From NCBI GenBank assembly GCA_030673895.1, contig JAUTCR010000017.1, forward strand, positions 62,001 to 126,000: 64,000 nt of DNA, written 5' to 3'. The translations under genes and the position numbers were made by a program. The DNA is from Verrucomicrobiota bacterium JB023 (lineage in GTDB: Bacteria; Verrucomicrobiota; Verrucomicrobiia; Verrucomicrobiales; Akkermansiaceae). Every line of letters begins with the position of its first letter. The stretch's first letter is position 1. Shown piece after piece: positions 34,336 to 43,318 of this stretch. Under the pieces are notes generated by a model, which searched no databases, was not told the DNA's origin, and saw only the letters and a list, made by a program, of their open reading frames with translations.

Positions 34336-34350
34336 GATTGCTTAGCAATC
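34336..34350. other. Short inverted repeat between asd and the 90-aa gene
   Basis: GATTGC-TTA-GCAATC, a perfect 6-bp stem, extendable by CTT/AAG across a 2-base bulge. No T tract follows in the minus direction, so termination is unlikely; it may be an operator or an RNA hairpin. Confidence 0.4.
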
Positions 34351-34365
34351 AAGTCGACTCAGAGT

Positions 34366-35388
34366 TTATGACGAAGGTCCCTTGAGGAGAAGCTCGGCGA
34401 TCTGGACCGCATTGAGGGCGGCACCCTTCCGCACCTGATCTCCCACGACCCAGAGCGCGAGGGCGTTGGGAAGAACCTTGTCCTCACGGATCCGGCCGAC
34501 AAGGCAATCGTTCTTACCTGTCGTATCAAGCGGGGTGGGATAGAGAGCCTGGGTCGGATCATCGCAGAGGCTCACGCCCGGCGTGCCGTCACCATAGACG
34601 GCCCGGGCAGCCTCCACGGAGACCGGCTTATCGAAGACTGCGGTGATGCTGACGGAGTGGCTGCGGTGCACGGGCACGCGCACACAAGTGCAGGTGACCC
34701 CGAGCTCGGGCTGGGCAAGGATTTTCCGCGACTCATTGAGCATCTTAAGTTCCTCCTTGGTGTAGCCATCTTCCAGGAAGACGTCGACATGGGGAATGAC
34801 ATTGGAGACAATCTGGTGCGGGTAAACCTCGCGCACGATCTCTCCACCATTCGCCAAGGCCTGCACCTGTGCGTCCAGCTCGGCTATCCCCGCAGCTCCG
34901 GAGCCGGAGACCGCTTGATAGGAGGAAGCGATAATGGACTTGAGCCCAAAGGCTTTGTGCAGGGGCGCGAGCGCCATCAGGGAAATGATGGTCGTGCAGT
35001 TGGGATTCGCGATGATCCCGCGTGGATGGTCGAAGGCGGCCTCGGGATTGATCTCGGGGACGACGAGCGGGACCTCCTCATCCATGCGGAAGGCGGAGGA
35101 GTTATCAATCACGACCGCACCCGCTGCGGCGGCGTGGGGGGCAAATTCCTTCGAGATAGAACCACCTGCCGAGAAGAGAGCGATATCGACGCCCTCAAAG
35201 GAAGAAGGAGTCAGCTCTTGGATGGTCAGCTCCTCACCTTGGAATTCCACCTTCTTGCCTGCGGATCGAGCAGAAGCGAGCAAGGTCAGCTCCGCGTAAG
35301 GCACCTTGAGATCGGCGAGGCATTCCAGCATCTCGATTCCAACGGCACCCGTCGCTCCGGCAATGGCGATATGAGGAGGATTCTTCAT
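34366..35388 (-). CDS. asd: Aspartate-semialdehyde dehydrogenase
   Basis: 340 residues from the internal ATG that gives the family start HIAIAGATGAVGIEML (NADP-binding); the frame extends 48 bases further upstream without homologous sequence. The active-site Cys131 lies in ANPNCTTI and the substrate His region in RVPVHRSHS. It reduces aspartyl phosphate to the semialdehyde for lysine/diaminopimelate, threonine and methionine, in the cytoplasm. Length is standard. It heads a minus-strand group with the 90-aa gene and carB. Confidence 0.97.
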   Translation of the reverse strand: MKNPPHIAIAGATGAVGIEMLECLADLKVPYAELTLLASARSAGKKVEFQGEELTIQELTPSSFEGVDIALFSAGGSISKEFAPHAAAAGAVVIDNSSAFRMDEEVPLVVPEINPEAAFDHPRGIIANPNCTTIISLMALAPLHKAFGLKSIIASSYQAVSGSGAAGIAELDAQVQALANGGEIVREVYPHQIVSNVIPHVDVFLEDGYTKEELKMLNESRKILAQPELGVTCTCVRVPVHRSHSVSITAVFDKPVSVEAARAVYGDGTPGVSLCDDPTQALYPTPLDTTGKNDCLVGRIREDKVLPNALALWVVGDQVRKGAALNAVQIAELLLKGPSS

Positions 35389-35453
35389 ATGGGAAAAAAT
35401 GGGCGGGAACCCTAGCCGCGACTCGGAAAGATGCAATGCCCTTGATCCGGGAC

Positions 35454-36206
35454 CTATTGCGCAACCACGCGATAGAAGGCCCTCACCGGTGGCGGCGAGG
35501 GGTCCGTAAAGAGGTGCGAGACGCCTCCCGTAAAGGCTTGGCCCACCGGCACTGCAGTTGATTCCGGGCTTTCTCCCCGGAAGAGCTGATAGGTCGCAGC
35601 GGGGGTCAACTGGTCAACTTGAATCTGCACCTGAGTTCGGAGATGCGAGATTGCGACCACCCTCGGTCTCGCTGCCGGGGCCTCCGACTCCACGAGGCGG
35701 AAGGCGCTTTCCTCTCCGCCTCTCCATAGCAGATCACCATCGGCGAGGTTCAGATCGGCACCCAACACAGCGAACGATTCAGGATTCCGGAGCAGCCAAT
35801 CGTCATTGGCCGCCGTCACGACATTGCTTTCCTGACCCCCACTGCTGAAAAAGCGGATGCCCAGTCGGCGAGGATACTCATTAGGAGCGATCAAACCCGC
35901 CTCCTCCTTGGAGGCGAGGCTTTCAGCGAATGAAAATTGACCGCTTTGCTGGGTGGGCTCCCCTGTTTGGTCGATGATCCCGATTTCATTCGGCTCGATT
36001 GCGGAAATCGGGGTGAAGTCCGCCCACTCGCCCGCCGAATCTGGAACGGCATCGCTGGCGAAGTAGCCAATCTCATAATGGCCTGTCGCCGCAGTGCCAT
36101 CACTCGCCATGATCGGCGTCACCGAGCTGCCGGCGATCTGCAGATCGGCGTGCGCACTCAACCAACTCAACAAAAGAAGGAGCCAGCAGGTGGAGACTCG
36201 ATTCAT
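35454..36206 (-). CDS. Exported protein, paralogue of the adjacent PEP-CTERM protein
   Basis: 250 residues with a signal peptide (CWLLLLLSWLSAHA, to about 20). Residues about 21-170 are clearly homologous to the neighbour at 36231-36812: both have IAGSS, a GYF motif, a PRRLGIRFF block and a DWL motif. Here the last 75 residues are a beta tail (TYQLFRGESPES to HLFTDPSPPPVRAFYRVV) instead of a PEP-CTERM motif. The pair looks like a tandem duplication, 24 bases apart, probably one operon with the TIGR02597-like gene. Location periplasm or surface; function unknown. Confidence 0.82.
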   Translation of the reverse strand: MNRVSTCWLLLLLSWLSAHADLQIAGSSVTPIMASDGTAATGHYEIGYFASDAVPDSAGEWADFTPISAIEPNEIGIIDQTGEPTQQSGQFSFAESLASKEEAGLIAPNEYPRRLGIRFFSSGGQESNVVTAANDDWLLRNPESFAVLGADLNLADGDLLWRGGEESAFRLVESEAPAARPRVVAISHLRTQVQIQVDQLTPAATYQLFRGESPESTAVPVGQAFTGGVSHLFTDPSPPPVRAFYRVVAQ

Positions 36207-36230
36207 GACGGCCCGAAAGTTGACCTGGGT

Positions 36231-36812
36231 CTAGGCTCGGCGGCGCCGACCGATCCATCCGCACCCCATCGCTAGGAACAGCCAGGTCGACGGCTCTGGT
36301 ACCGCCGTGAAGGGCGATGAGGAAAATTCCCAGACGAGATCCTCGTCCTGCAGGCTGAGTACTGAGCCTGTCGGAGCGAAACCCTCGGGATCATTCACCA
36401 GCCAATCGCTGTTGTAAGCACTCACCGTGTTCCATTGCGTCCCGCTGGAATTGAAGAAACGGATGCCGAGGCGGCGGGGGTAGTCGGACGCCTCGGTGAG
36501 CCCGATCTGCTCGCGCTCCGAGACATCGTAGGAGAAGGCGAATTGGCCATCCTGAGGCGTTTTTGACCCTGATTGCGCGATGGTCCCCAGCTCCATGCTA
36601 TCAAAGCCAGCCAAAGGCTCGAACGTCGCCCAGCCCGTTCGGGAGTCGGGAGCCTCACTGCTTTCGAAGTAGCCCACGAGGTAGCTCGAGGCTGATTCCC
36701 CTGAGGTGAGCACGATGGGTTGGGTCGAGCTCCCGGCAATCGTGATGGACGATTGCGCACCAAGGGGAGCGGTTGCCGCGATGAGTGGGAGAAGGACCAG
36801 CTGTTTTCTCAT
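36231..36812 (-). CDS. PEP-CTERM exported protein, paralogue of next gene
   Basis: 193 residues: signal peptide (to about 20, APLGAQ), a single domain of about 145 residues shared with the downstream gene (SSITIAGSSTQPI, LVGYFESS, SDYPRRLGIRFFNSSG), and a PEP-CTERM tail VPEPSTWLFLAMGCGWIG followed by RRRRA. It lies 21 bases after the TIGR02597-like gene and 24 bases before its paralogue, so the three are likely one message. The shared domain is unknown to me. The PEP-CTERM tail predicts exosortase processing. Confidence 0.87.
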   Translation of the reverse strand: MRKQLVLLPLIAATAPLGAQSSITIAGSSTQPIVLTSGESASSYLVGYFESSEAPDSRTGWATFEPLAGFDSMELGTIAQSGSKTPQDGQFAFSYDVSEREQIGLTEASDYPRRLGIRFFNSSGTQWNTVSAYNSDWLVNDPEGFAPTGSVLSLQDEDLVWEFSSSPFTAVPEPSTWLFLAMGCGWIGRRRRA

Positions 36813-36833
36813 GGTTCCGGGTGGTTAATGCTC

Positions 36834-37826
36834 TTACTGTTCTGAGGAGAGGTAATCAGGGATTTGGCGCGTGTTTGTTGGAGTCGCCGTGGCCCGCGAG
36901 ATAAAGAGAGCGCTATTGGGCGGGATAATGGTGCCACCGGCATCTTCGAATGGATTGCCGGCCGCCCGCCATGCCGTGCCGTCATGGCTGAATTGCTTCC
37001 AGGAATCATTGCGCCAGAGATAGAGGCTGTCCTGGGTAGAGTTCCATCCCGCGAGTTGCTCAATTCGCTGTTCGGCGAGGGTCGAGGATACTGGATAACG
37101 ATTGGAGATGAGGTGCAGCCCCGCTGCATCGAGCGTCGCTGTCTGGACCTTGGTCGGCACTTCGCCAAAGAAACGAAAGACCAGCGGGGTAGGCTGGCTT
37201 CTCTGGATCAGGAGCCCTTCTTCCGGAAAAATGACGGTATTGCCTTGGTCAGTGAATGGATCGCCCGCGACCACCCACATGCTGCCGGTGTAGGAATATT
37301 GCACCCACTTGCCAGACCAGAGATTAAAGCCATCATTCCTATTAATCTCATCAACTTGCGAACCAAACAGACTGTTGATGGTGTGAGCCTGCCGAATCAC
37401 CAGCTCCACATTCTCGCCAAAGGTTTCCAGCGTTTCAGAGTCCCCCCTCAGGTCATATCCGCAGTGAATCGTCAGCTGACCATCCGTGGTGTGCCCGGTG
37501 ATGAGAAAGGCTTCCTCCGCTCCTCCGGCATTGGTGAGATAAGCCAAATGAGGGCTCGCCAAGAACTCGTTACTCGCCCAGTCCGCTCCTGAGACGACAA
37601 CCGATTGATAGCCGTCACTATAGTCATCGATGAGGGTCGCCAAGGTGCTCACCTTCTCTTCTCGAAGAAAGTTAGCGGAAATGGCTGTGAGACGGCTTTG
37701 TCCCTCGGATTCTGCGGCAGCGACGGTTACCTTGGAAAAACCAAAGGGTGAACTCAATATCTCTTGCGCCGGGGACATCGCAAGAGGGATCGCAGTGAGG
37801 AGAATAATAGAGAATCCAAGCTTCAT
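36834..37826 (-). CDS. TIGR02597-like exported protein
   Basis: 330 residues with a signal peptide (to about 20, LAMSPAQ). The mature start LSSPFGFSKVTVAA and overall size resemble the uncharacterised TIGR02597 family of Verrucomicrobia, which often occurs near PEP-CTERM proteins. The body has repeated short W/F-containing beta motifs (LWSGKWVQYSYTGSMWVVAG, and LYLWRNDSWKQFSHDGTAW later), suggesting two related units. It is first in a three-gene exported set. No enzymatic motif is visible. The family match is from memory of sequence style and should be checked with the HMM. Confidence 0.78.
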   Translation of the reverse strand: MKLGFSIILLTAIPLAMSPAQEILSSPFGFSKVTVAAAESEGQSRLTAISANFLREEKVSTLATLIDDYSDGYQSVVVSGADWASNEFLASPHLAYLTNAGGAEEAFLITGHTTDGQLTIHCGYDLRGDSETLETFGENVELVIRQAHTINSLFGSQVDEINRNDGFNLWSGKWVQYSYTGSMWVVAGDPFTDQGNTVIFPEEGLLIQRSQPTPLVFRFFGEVPTKVQTATLDAAGLHLISNRYPVSSTLAEQRIEQLAGWNSTQDSLYLWRNDSWKQFSHDGTAWRAAGNPFEDAGGTIIPPNSALFISRATATPTNTRQIPDYLSSEQ

Positions 37827-37907
37827 ATAGGAGGAATTCGGGAGATTGTTTGCATTTATTAAATTAAAGCAAAAGCAAATAATCCTTTGGAAATGACACT
37901 CGCTCTA

Positions 37908-40037
37908 TCAAATATCCCTTAGGACTGCTTCAAAAACTTCTTCCGCTTCGTTGGCTGTTAGTTGCTTGGATGAACTGAGGCGGAGGTGAAGAGTTGCCAA
38001 TCCATACTCGAAAAGAGTTTGGGCCAAGAGAAGCCGGTTCTCATCCCGCGCGAGATCGAAAGCGTCAGTCGCCTCGCCCGCGCGCCAACCTTCTTGTAAA
38101 AGGCGCTCAATCACCCGCCCCCGTGCCGATGAGGGAACCTGCTCGAGATGCCGCTCGAAGGTGGCCACTGGCTGGCTCAACGATTGAGCCTGGCTGCTAG
38201 TCTGGCCAACGGGGCCTCCGAAGCGCTTGCGAGTCGCCCGCCTGGCGCGGAAGGCCCACCATTCGCTCAAGGCGACGAGCTTCCGGTTGATCCATGAATC
38301 AAAACCCGGTGCCAGACGCCGCCTCGGCATGCAGGAGCGGGAGGCCATCTGATAGTCCGCCTCTCCCAGCGGACCGTGATAAATCGCCGTGCCGGGCTCC
38401 ACTAACAGGGGCGAGCCCGGATAGATGACGCCTTCCCAACGGATCCCATCCGTCGAGAATCGTTGGGGGTGCTTTTGATAAAGTAGGGCCTCGGCCTCAC
38501 CATAGCCCCGTTGTTGGCGGACGAATTTGGCAATGGTCTCGCGCCGATCGTGGAAAACGCTGGCCCCGGGATGGAAAGCCAGCTCATAGCCTGCATCCAA
38601 CAAGCGCCAACAGATATCGACATCATCACCTGCAGCATGGAATCGCTCGTCGAACCCTCCTTCCGCCAACAGCACGTCAACCTTTACGGCCAAATTGCAG
38701 CCCGGCAGATGCTCGGCGGTGGTGTCACTCAGAAGGACGTGGGAAACATTACCTCGGCAGGCCGTGACGACAGCATTCTCTCTCGAGATGGGCGCGGGCG
38801 GCAGATTCGGACCGCCCGCAGCAGCAGCCTTAGGATTGCGGGCGAAGGCGCGCCTGAGATAGTGCAACCAATCCGCATCCGGACGCGCGTCATCATCGAT
38901 GTAGGCAATGATCTTACCGCGCGCCAAGCGGGCAGCGTGATTCCGCGCCACCGAGAGGCCCCCGGGCGGTTGATGGCTGTAGCGGAGGTCGAGCGTGGTA
39001 TGAGCAGCAAAGGCGCTGACGACCTCCTTGGTCTGATCCGTCGAGCCATCGTCGATGATGAGGAGCTCGAAGTCTTCATCGGCAAGAAGCTCGAAGCTGG
39101 GCAAGTTATGCCGCAGCCGTTCCCCGCCATTGCGGGTACAGACTGCGATAGTGATCAGACCCTGCCATGAGGAAGGCTGCGGAGTCCGGTAATCAGCCAA
39201 GGTCGACAAGGCCGGCTTGTCCGAGCGATCGCGCCGGGTGAGGCCGAAGGACCAATCCGTGACCTCCTCGCCGCCGGTCTTCCAGCGGTCGGACCAAGAG
39301 TAGACCGTGAAGCCGGCCAATGCCTCGGTATGGCTCGTCTCCAGCGCCCAGCGCAGTGTCTTCGCTTGCTCCTCTTCCAGAGCCTCCGCGCTCCGCCCAG
39401 TCTCGCGCGGATGGGTATTGAAACCGAATTCCGTCAGCATCACCGGCCGATCTCCGCCGATATTCTGCAGACGCCGCAGGTAGCGGGCGAAGTCCTCCTG
39501 CTGCTCCAGATAGACGTTGAAGGCGGTGAAGTCGGTATTCCCCAGCTCCAGGTATTCGGTGGTAGGGAAGCTGGCATAGGCAATCGGCAGGCGGGGAGCG
39601 AGAGGGCGGCAGAAGGCGACTAATTCCTCCAACTTCTCCCTGGTCGCCACCGGCCCCATGAAGCGGACCAGATCCGGCCGGATCTCATTGGCAATGAGGA
39701 GCGCCCCCAGAGCTGGATGCTCGCCATAGGCTCGGAGAAATGCCTCCAAGGCCGCTCGCGCTTTCGCCAGGGTCTCCTCGTCACGCGTGAAGAGACTATC
39801 CCAGTGCCAAGGCACGGTGGCCATGACGTGCAAGCCGTGGCTGGACGCGCAATCGAGAAGACGCCGGTCAGGCGCCTGATAGGTGCGGATGGCATTGAAG
39901 CCCGCCTTGGCGATGCGGGAAAATTCGCGCTCCGGCTCCAGCTCACCTTTCTCTGGGAAGGGACCATAGGTCACGGCCCGGAGAAATTGTCTCTCTCCGT
40001 CAACCTCAAAGAACCGTCCCTGGATGGCTAATGGCAC
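37908..40037 (-). CDS. Glycoside hydrolase (GH-A) and family 2 glycosyltransferase fusion
   Basis: 709 residues from a GTG start. Residues 1 to about 285 form a GH2/GH5-like TIM barrel: IRTYQAPD, the acid/base Asn-Glu pair in ANEIRPD (Glu118) and the nucleophile in LTEFGFN (Glu203). Residues about 293-520 form a GT-A glycosyltransferase family 2 domain: IDDGSTD (Asp329/330), the DDD triad at 381-383, and GDDVDICWRL (470-479). A helical C-terminus of about 190 residues follows. No signal peptide or clear membrane helix is present, so both active sites should be cytoplasmic. It may make and trim the same glycan; no acceptor is known. It is 81 bases upstream of the TIGR02597-like gene. Confidence 0.88.
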   Translation of the reverse strand: MPLAIQGRFFEVDGERQFLRAVTYGPFPEKGELEPEREFSRIAKAGFNAIRTYQAPDRRLLDCASSHGLHVMATVPWHWDSLFTRDEETLAKARAALEAFLRAYGEHPALGALLIANEIRPDLVRFMGPVATREKLEELVAFCRPLAPRLPIAYASFPTTEYLELGNTDFTAFNVYLEQQEDFARYLRRLQNIGGDRPVMLTEFGFNTHPRETGRSAEALEEEQAKTLRWALETSHTEALAGFTVYSWSDRWKTGGEEVTDWSFGLTRRDRSDKPALSTLADYRTPQPSSWQGLITIAVCTRNGGERLRHNLPSFELLADEDFELLIIDDGSTDQTKEVVSAFAAHTTLDLRYSHQPPGGLSVARNHAARLARGKIIAYIDDDARPDADWLHYLRRAFARNPKAAAAGGPNLPPAPISRENAVVTACRGNVSHVLLSDTTAEHLPGCNLAVKVDVLLAEGGFDERFHAAGDDVDICWRLLDAGYELAFHPGASVFHDRRETIAKFVRQQRGYGEAEALLYQKHPQRFSTDGIRWEGVIYPGSPLLVEPGTAIYHGPLGEADYQMASRSCMPRRRLAPGFDSWINRKLVALSEWWAFRARRATRKRFGGPVGQTSSQAQSLSQPVATFERHLEQVPSSARGRVIERLLQEGWRAGEATDAFDLARDENRLLLAQTLFEYGLATLHLRLSSSKQLTANEAEEVFEAVLRDI

Positions 40038-40085
40038 CGGGCGAATCCTTGCTTAATATCAAGCGTCTGAAAAGCAGCGTCGCGG

Positions 40086-40928
40086 TCAGGCTTTCCGCTG
40101 CCGCCGCCCAGCGAGAAGTGCGCAGCCCAAGAGACCAAGCCAGCCAGTCGCCGGCTCGGGCACGGTGGCGAGGAAGAGCGACGCCAGCTCGGCATGAGCG
40201 GTATCCCCGGGGTGAAAGGAATCATAATAGAGATACTCCGAGGGATAGGCCGGGGAATCATTGATGATCGTCCCCGTCACATTGGTGAGGCCATAGCTCG
40301 AGGGATTGGCATTCATATCGGAGAAGGGTGCAGCGATATTGAAGAGGCTCACCCTGGGATCACCCAGCGAGGCCAAGGCGAGCGAGAGACGCAAGTTCCA
40401 TGTCGCAGCCAAGTTGGCCAGGGCAGCCAAGGCAGCTTGGTCTCCGGCTGCCAGGTCGGTGGCCAGAGGAGTCAAGCTGACATCAGGAGCATTGGCGATC
40501 AGGACCTGCGTGGCTCCGAGGTCAGTCAGTTCTACCGCTTGATTGAGGAGCTGGGTCACGCGATTGTTTACCCGATTGAACACTTGGAAGATATTGCGCG
40601 AGCTAGCGGCTATCGCCCCGAGATCATTGCCCCCGACAAAGATCACATAGGTCGCCAAGGGATCAGCCACTCCCCCGGAGGCCAAAAGATAGTCGTCCAC
40701 CTGGGTGAGCACGTCCGCCGTCTGCGCGCCACCCCGGGCATAGATCGTGCCGCCGGTATCCGAGGGTGAGGTCGCGATGCCAATCTGCTCATGCCACAAG
40801 AGTCCATTGGTCCAGCGTCCTTCATTCCCACTATCGGAAAGACTGTCCCCGAAGACATAGACGGCATTGAGAACCGCTGGAGTCGGCAAGCAGGAGACGG
40901 CGATGAGGAGAAGGATGAGGCGTTTCAT
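40086..40928 (-). CDS. GDSL/SGNH esterase with PEP-CTERM tail
   Basis: 280 residues: signal peptide (to about 20), GDSL block I VFGDSLSDSG (nucleophile Ser), block III GGND, and block V DSFHPGDTAH with the catalytic Asp/His. The protein ends VPEPATGWLGLLGCALLAG plus RRQRKA, a PEP-CTERM tail. The enzyme would be an exported acyl-ester hydrolase held at the envelope; the closest families act on lipids or acetylated glycans. It lies 48 bases upstream of the GH-GT fusion on the same strand, so they may be co-transcribed. Attaching an enzyme to a PEP-CTERM tail is less common than attaching adhesion-type domains. Confidence 0.92.
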   Translation of the reverse strand: MKRLILLLIAVSCLPTPAVLNAVYVFGDSLSDSGNEGRWTNGLLWHEQIGIATSPSDTGGTIYARGGAQTADVLTQVDDYLLASGGVADPLATYVIFVGGNDLGAIAASSRNIFQVFNRVNNRVTQLLNQAVELTDLGATQVLIANAPDVSLTPLATDLAAGDQAALAALANLAATWNLRLSLALASLGDPRVSLFNIAAPFSDMNANPSSYGLTNVTGTIINDSPAYPSEYLYYDSFHPGDTAHAELASLFLATVPEPATGWLGLLGCALLAGRRQRKA

Positions 40929-41055
40929 GGTCGGGAGGGCACAAGGTGGTGAACTTGAGAGACCAAGTCAAAACTTCTACCTCGGGCCGCCGCGTTTCGC
41001 GTCTGTCACTATTTTTGGCTCGTGACCTCTCTCGCATTCCGGTTTAGCCAAGCGC

Positions 41056-42072
41056 GTGTTCATCGCCGCTCAATACGTCCACGACCTTGATCCTGTGATC
41101 TTCTCGGCTGGTCCCCTGGCAGTCCGGTGGTACGGGCTGGCCTATTTAGCCGGTTTCCTCACGGGTTGGTGGTTGCTTAAGAAGATGGCCGAGCGCTCGC
41201 TCTACCCCATCGCACCTGATAAGATATCGGACTTCATTGCCCTCTGCGCCTTGGGGGGTGTCTTTCTCGGCGGACGTCTCGGCTATGTTCTCTTCTACAT
41301 GCTGCCATCTCACGAGGGCCGAGCGCAGATTGCCGCCGATCCCCTGACCATCATCAAGGTCTGGGAGGGCGGAATGGCCTCTCACGGGGGCATCCTCGGC
41401 ATTTGCGTGTGCGCCTACTTCTATGCTCGGAAGAATCAAATCTCCTGGGCCGCATTGGGTGATGGGCTGGTCTGCGTCGCGCCGCTGGGTGTCTTTTTCG
41501 GTCGCTTGGCCAACTTCATCAATGGCGAGCTCTATGGCCATGTCGCCAAGGGCGTCGCTTGGGCAGTCAAATTCCCCGGCAGCCTCTTCAATCCCGCTTG
41601 TGATGAATTCAAATCGCAAAACGAGGCCATGGTGAGCGCCATCCAAGCCGCCGAAGGCACGACGCGGGAGAACCTGATCGCAGCCTATGAGACCGGAGCC
41701 AATGGCGAGCCACTGCTCAATGCCGCAGTGCGGGAAAGTGATGCCGTCAAAGATGCCATCGAGCCCTACCTCCTCCCCCGGCATCCTTCCCAGATCTATG
41801 AGGGATTACTCGAGGGGCTTCTCCTCTTCGGCGTTCTCACCTTCCTTCGCTTCCGCTACCCGAGGCTGCCTCACGGTCTTCTTACCGGGCTCTTTTTCCT
41901 CCTCTACGCCGCAGGCCGCATCTTTGTGGAGCAATACCGGGTGCCGGACTCGGCAATGGTCGGCCCACTGACCAAGGGGCAATTTTACTCCCTCTTCTTC
42001 ATCCTCATCGGAGCTGCTTTCGTCTTCCACGCTTGGCGTCAGCAACAGCGGAAGCCCGTTTCCTCCAATTGA
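41056..42072 (+). CDS. lgt: Prolipoprotein diacylglyceryl transferase
   Basis: 338 residues from a GTG start, a polytopic inner-membrane enzyme that transfers diacylglycerol to the lipobox Cys of prolipoproteins. The signature GRLANFINGELYG, the substrate-site segment EGGMASHGGILG and PRHPSQIYEGLLEG are all intact. Between NGELYG and RHPSQ there are about 75 residues, some 40 more than in E. coli Lgt, making a longer periplasmic or cytoplasmic loop. The stop is 30 bases before the MCE protein start. It would modify the L,D-transpeptidase lipoprotein among others. Confidence 0.96.
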   Translation: MFIAAQYVHDLDPVIFSAGPLAVRWYGLAYLAGFLTGWWLLKKMAERSLYPIAPDKISDFIALCALGGVFLGGRLGYVLFYMLPSHEGRAQIAADPLTIIKVWEGGMASHGGILGICVCAYFYARKNQISWAALGDGLVCVAPLGVFFGRLANFINGELYGHVAKGVAWAVKFPGSLFNPACDEFKSQNEAMVSAIQAAEGTTRENLIAAYETGANGEPLLNAAVRESDAVKDAIEPYLLPRHPSQIYEGLLEGLLLFGVLTFLRFRYPRLPHGLLTGLFFLLYAAGRIFVEQYRVPDSAMVGPLTKGQFYSLFFILIGAAFVFHAWRQQQRKPVSSN

Positions 42073-42102
42073 CAATAGGTGTCCCGTGTGGGACTGGTCT
42101 GC

Positions 42103-43185
42103 ATGCCTGCGCGGGAAAGTCGAACCGAGTTACTGGTCGGAATTTTCATTCTGTTCGGTCTCGCCGTGCTTGGATGGCTCATCATCAGCTTTGGCAACTT
42201 CAGCAAGGGTTATAAGGACGGCTACCACGTCACAGTGCGCTTCTCCGACGCCAGCAACGTGATCAAGGGCACCAAGGTGCGCATGGCAGGCACCACCATC
42301 GGAGAAGTCGCCTCTCCTCCGTCACTGGAGGAGCTTCAGGTCGGAGCCAATGAAATGCCCAAGGTGCGGGTGCCTCTGGTCATCGATAACCAGCGCCGCC
42401 TCCCCCGCAATACGGTCTTCCAGATCGAGAGCCTGACCGTGCTCGGAGACAAGGTCATCGTCGCCTCCATCCCTGAAAATCCTTCCACCGCGCTTCTTGA
42501 AGAAGGAGAGATCGTGGATGGTGGCGGAGCCAGCGGTCTGGAGTCCATCCAAAGTGACGCCGTGGCTGTGGCCAGTGATATCCGCGAGTTGGTCGAGGAT
42601 TCACAGACCAGCCTCATCAAGTTCGATGCGGCTCTCGATGACATCCGCGCCATTGCCCTCCGCCTCACTGAATCCATTGAGCAGGTCAATAATGGCATCC
42701 TCTCCGATCGCAATATCGGCACCATCTCCCGCACGTTGACGAATATCGAAGACGCCTCCGTCGGAGCCAAGGCCGCCTCTGCCGATATGCAGCCGCTCCT
42801 GGCCGACGCCCGCCTGGCCGTTCAGGAAATTACCGCCTTGGCCGACCGGGCTCAGCTCACCTTCGGCGAGGTCGACAAGCAACTTGCCCACATCGGCCCC
42901 GCCATGGAGGAAGTCCCCTCGACCGTTCGCTCAATCAAGGCTGTCGCTGACGACGCCCAAGGAGCGGTGCAAGAAGCGGAAAAGACCCTCGCCAAGGCCG
43001 GCGACACCCTCGACAACCTCAATTCCGAGAACGGCCTGGTCAGCGCCCTAGGCAAGGATGAGGACATCTCGACCGATACAAAAACCTTCGTCCGCAACCT
43101 GCGGCGCTACGGCATCCTCGGTTACAAGGACGAGGCCACACCGGAAGACGATCCCCGGGAGCGCTATCGCGGACGTCGCCGCTAA
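42103..43185 (+). CDS. MCE/MlaD family lipid-transport protein
   Basis: 360 residues from the ATG giving MPARESRTELLVG; a GTG at 42079 is an alternative. One N-terminal membrane helix (about 10-30, VGIFILFGLAVLGWLIISFG), then the MCE domain (about 35-130: VTVRFSDASNVIKGTKVRMAG), then a long helical region (about 140-340). This is the plan of MlaD-like substrate-binding proteins of ABC systems moving phospholipids between membranes. The permease (MlaE) and ATPase (MlaF) genes are not adjacent. It sits right after lgt and may share its promoter. Confidence 0.93.
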   Translation: MPARESRTELLVGIFILFGLAVLGWLIISFGNFSKGYKDGYHVTVRFSDASNVIKGTKVRMAGTTIGEVASPPSLEELQVGANEMPKVRVPLVIDNQRRLPRNTVFQIESLTVLGDKVIVASIPENPSTALLEEGEIVDGGGASGLESIQSDAVAVASDIRELVEDSQTSLIKFDAALDDIRAIALRLTESIEQVNNGILSDRNIGTISRTLTNIEDASVGAKAASADMQPLLADARLAVQEITALADRAQLTFGEVDKQLAHIGPAMEEVPSTVRSIKAVADDAQGAVQEAEKTLAKAGDTLDNLNSENGLVSALGKDEDISTDTKTFVRNLRRYGILGYKDEATPEDDPRERYRGRRR

Positions 43186-43318
43186 GCGCCCTCCCCAGGG
43201 TCTGCGGCTGATTACAAAAGAGGGATTCGATTGTATCCCGCACTTTTTGCCCGTTCGCGTCTATTCCGCTGAACAAAATGCGGATTCGAGTCCGCTATCA
43301 AGGTAGAAAGTTACCCCC

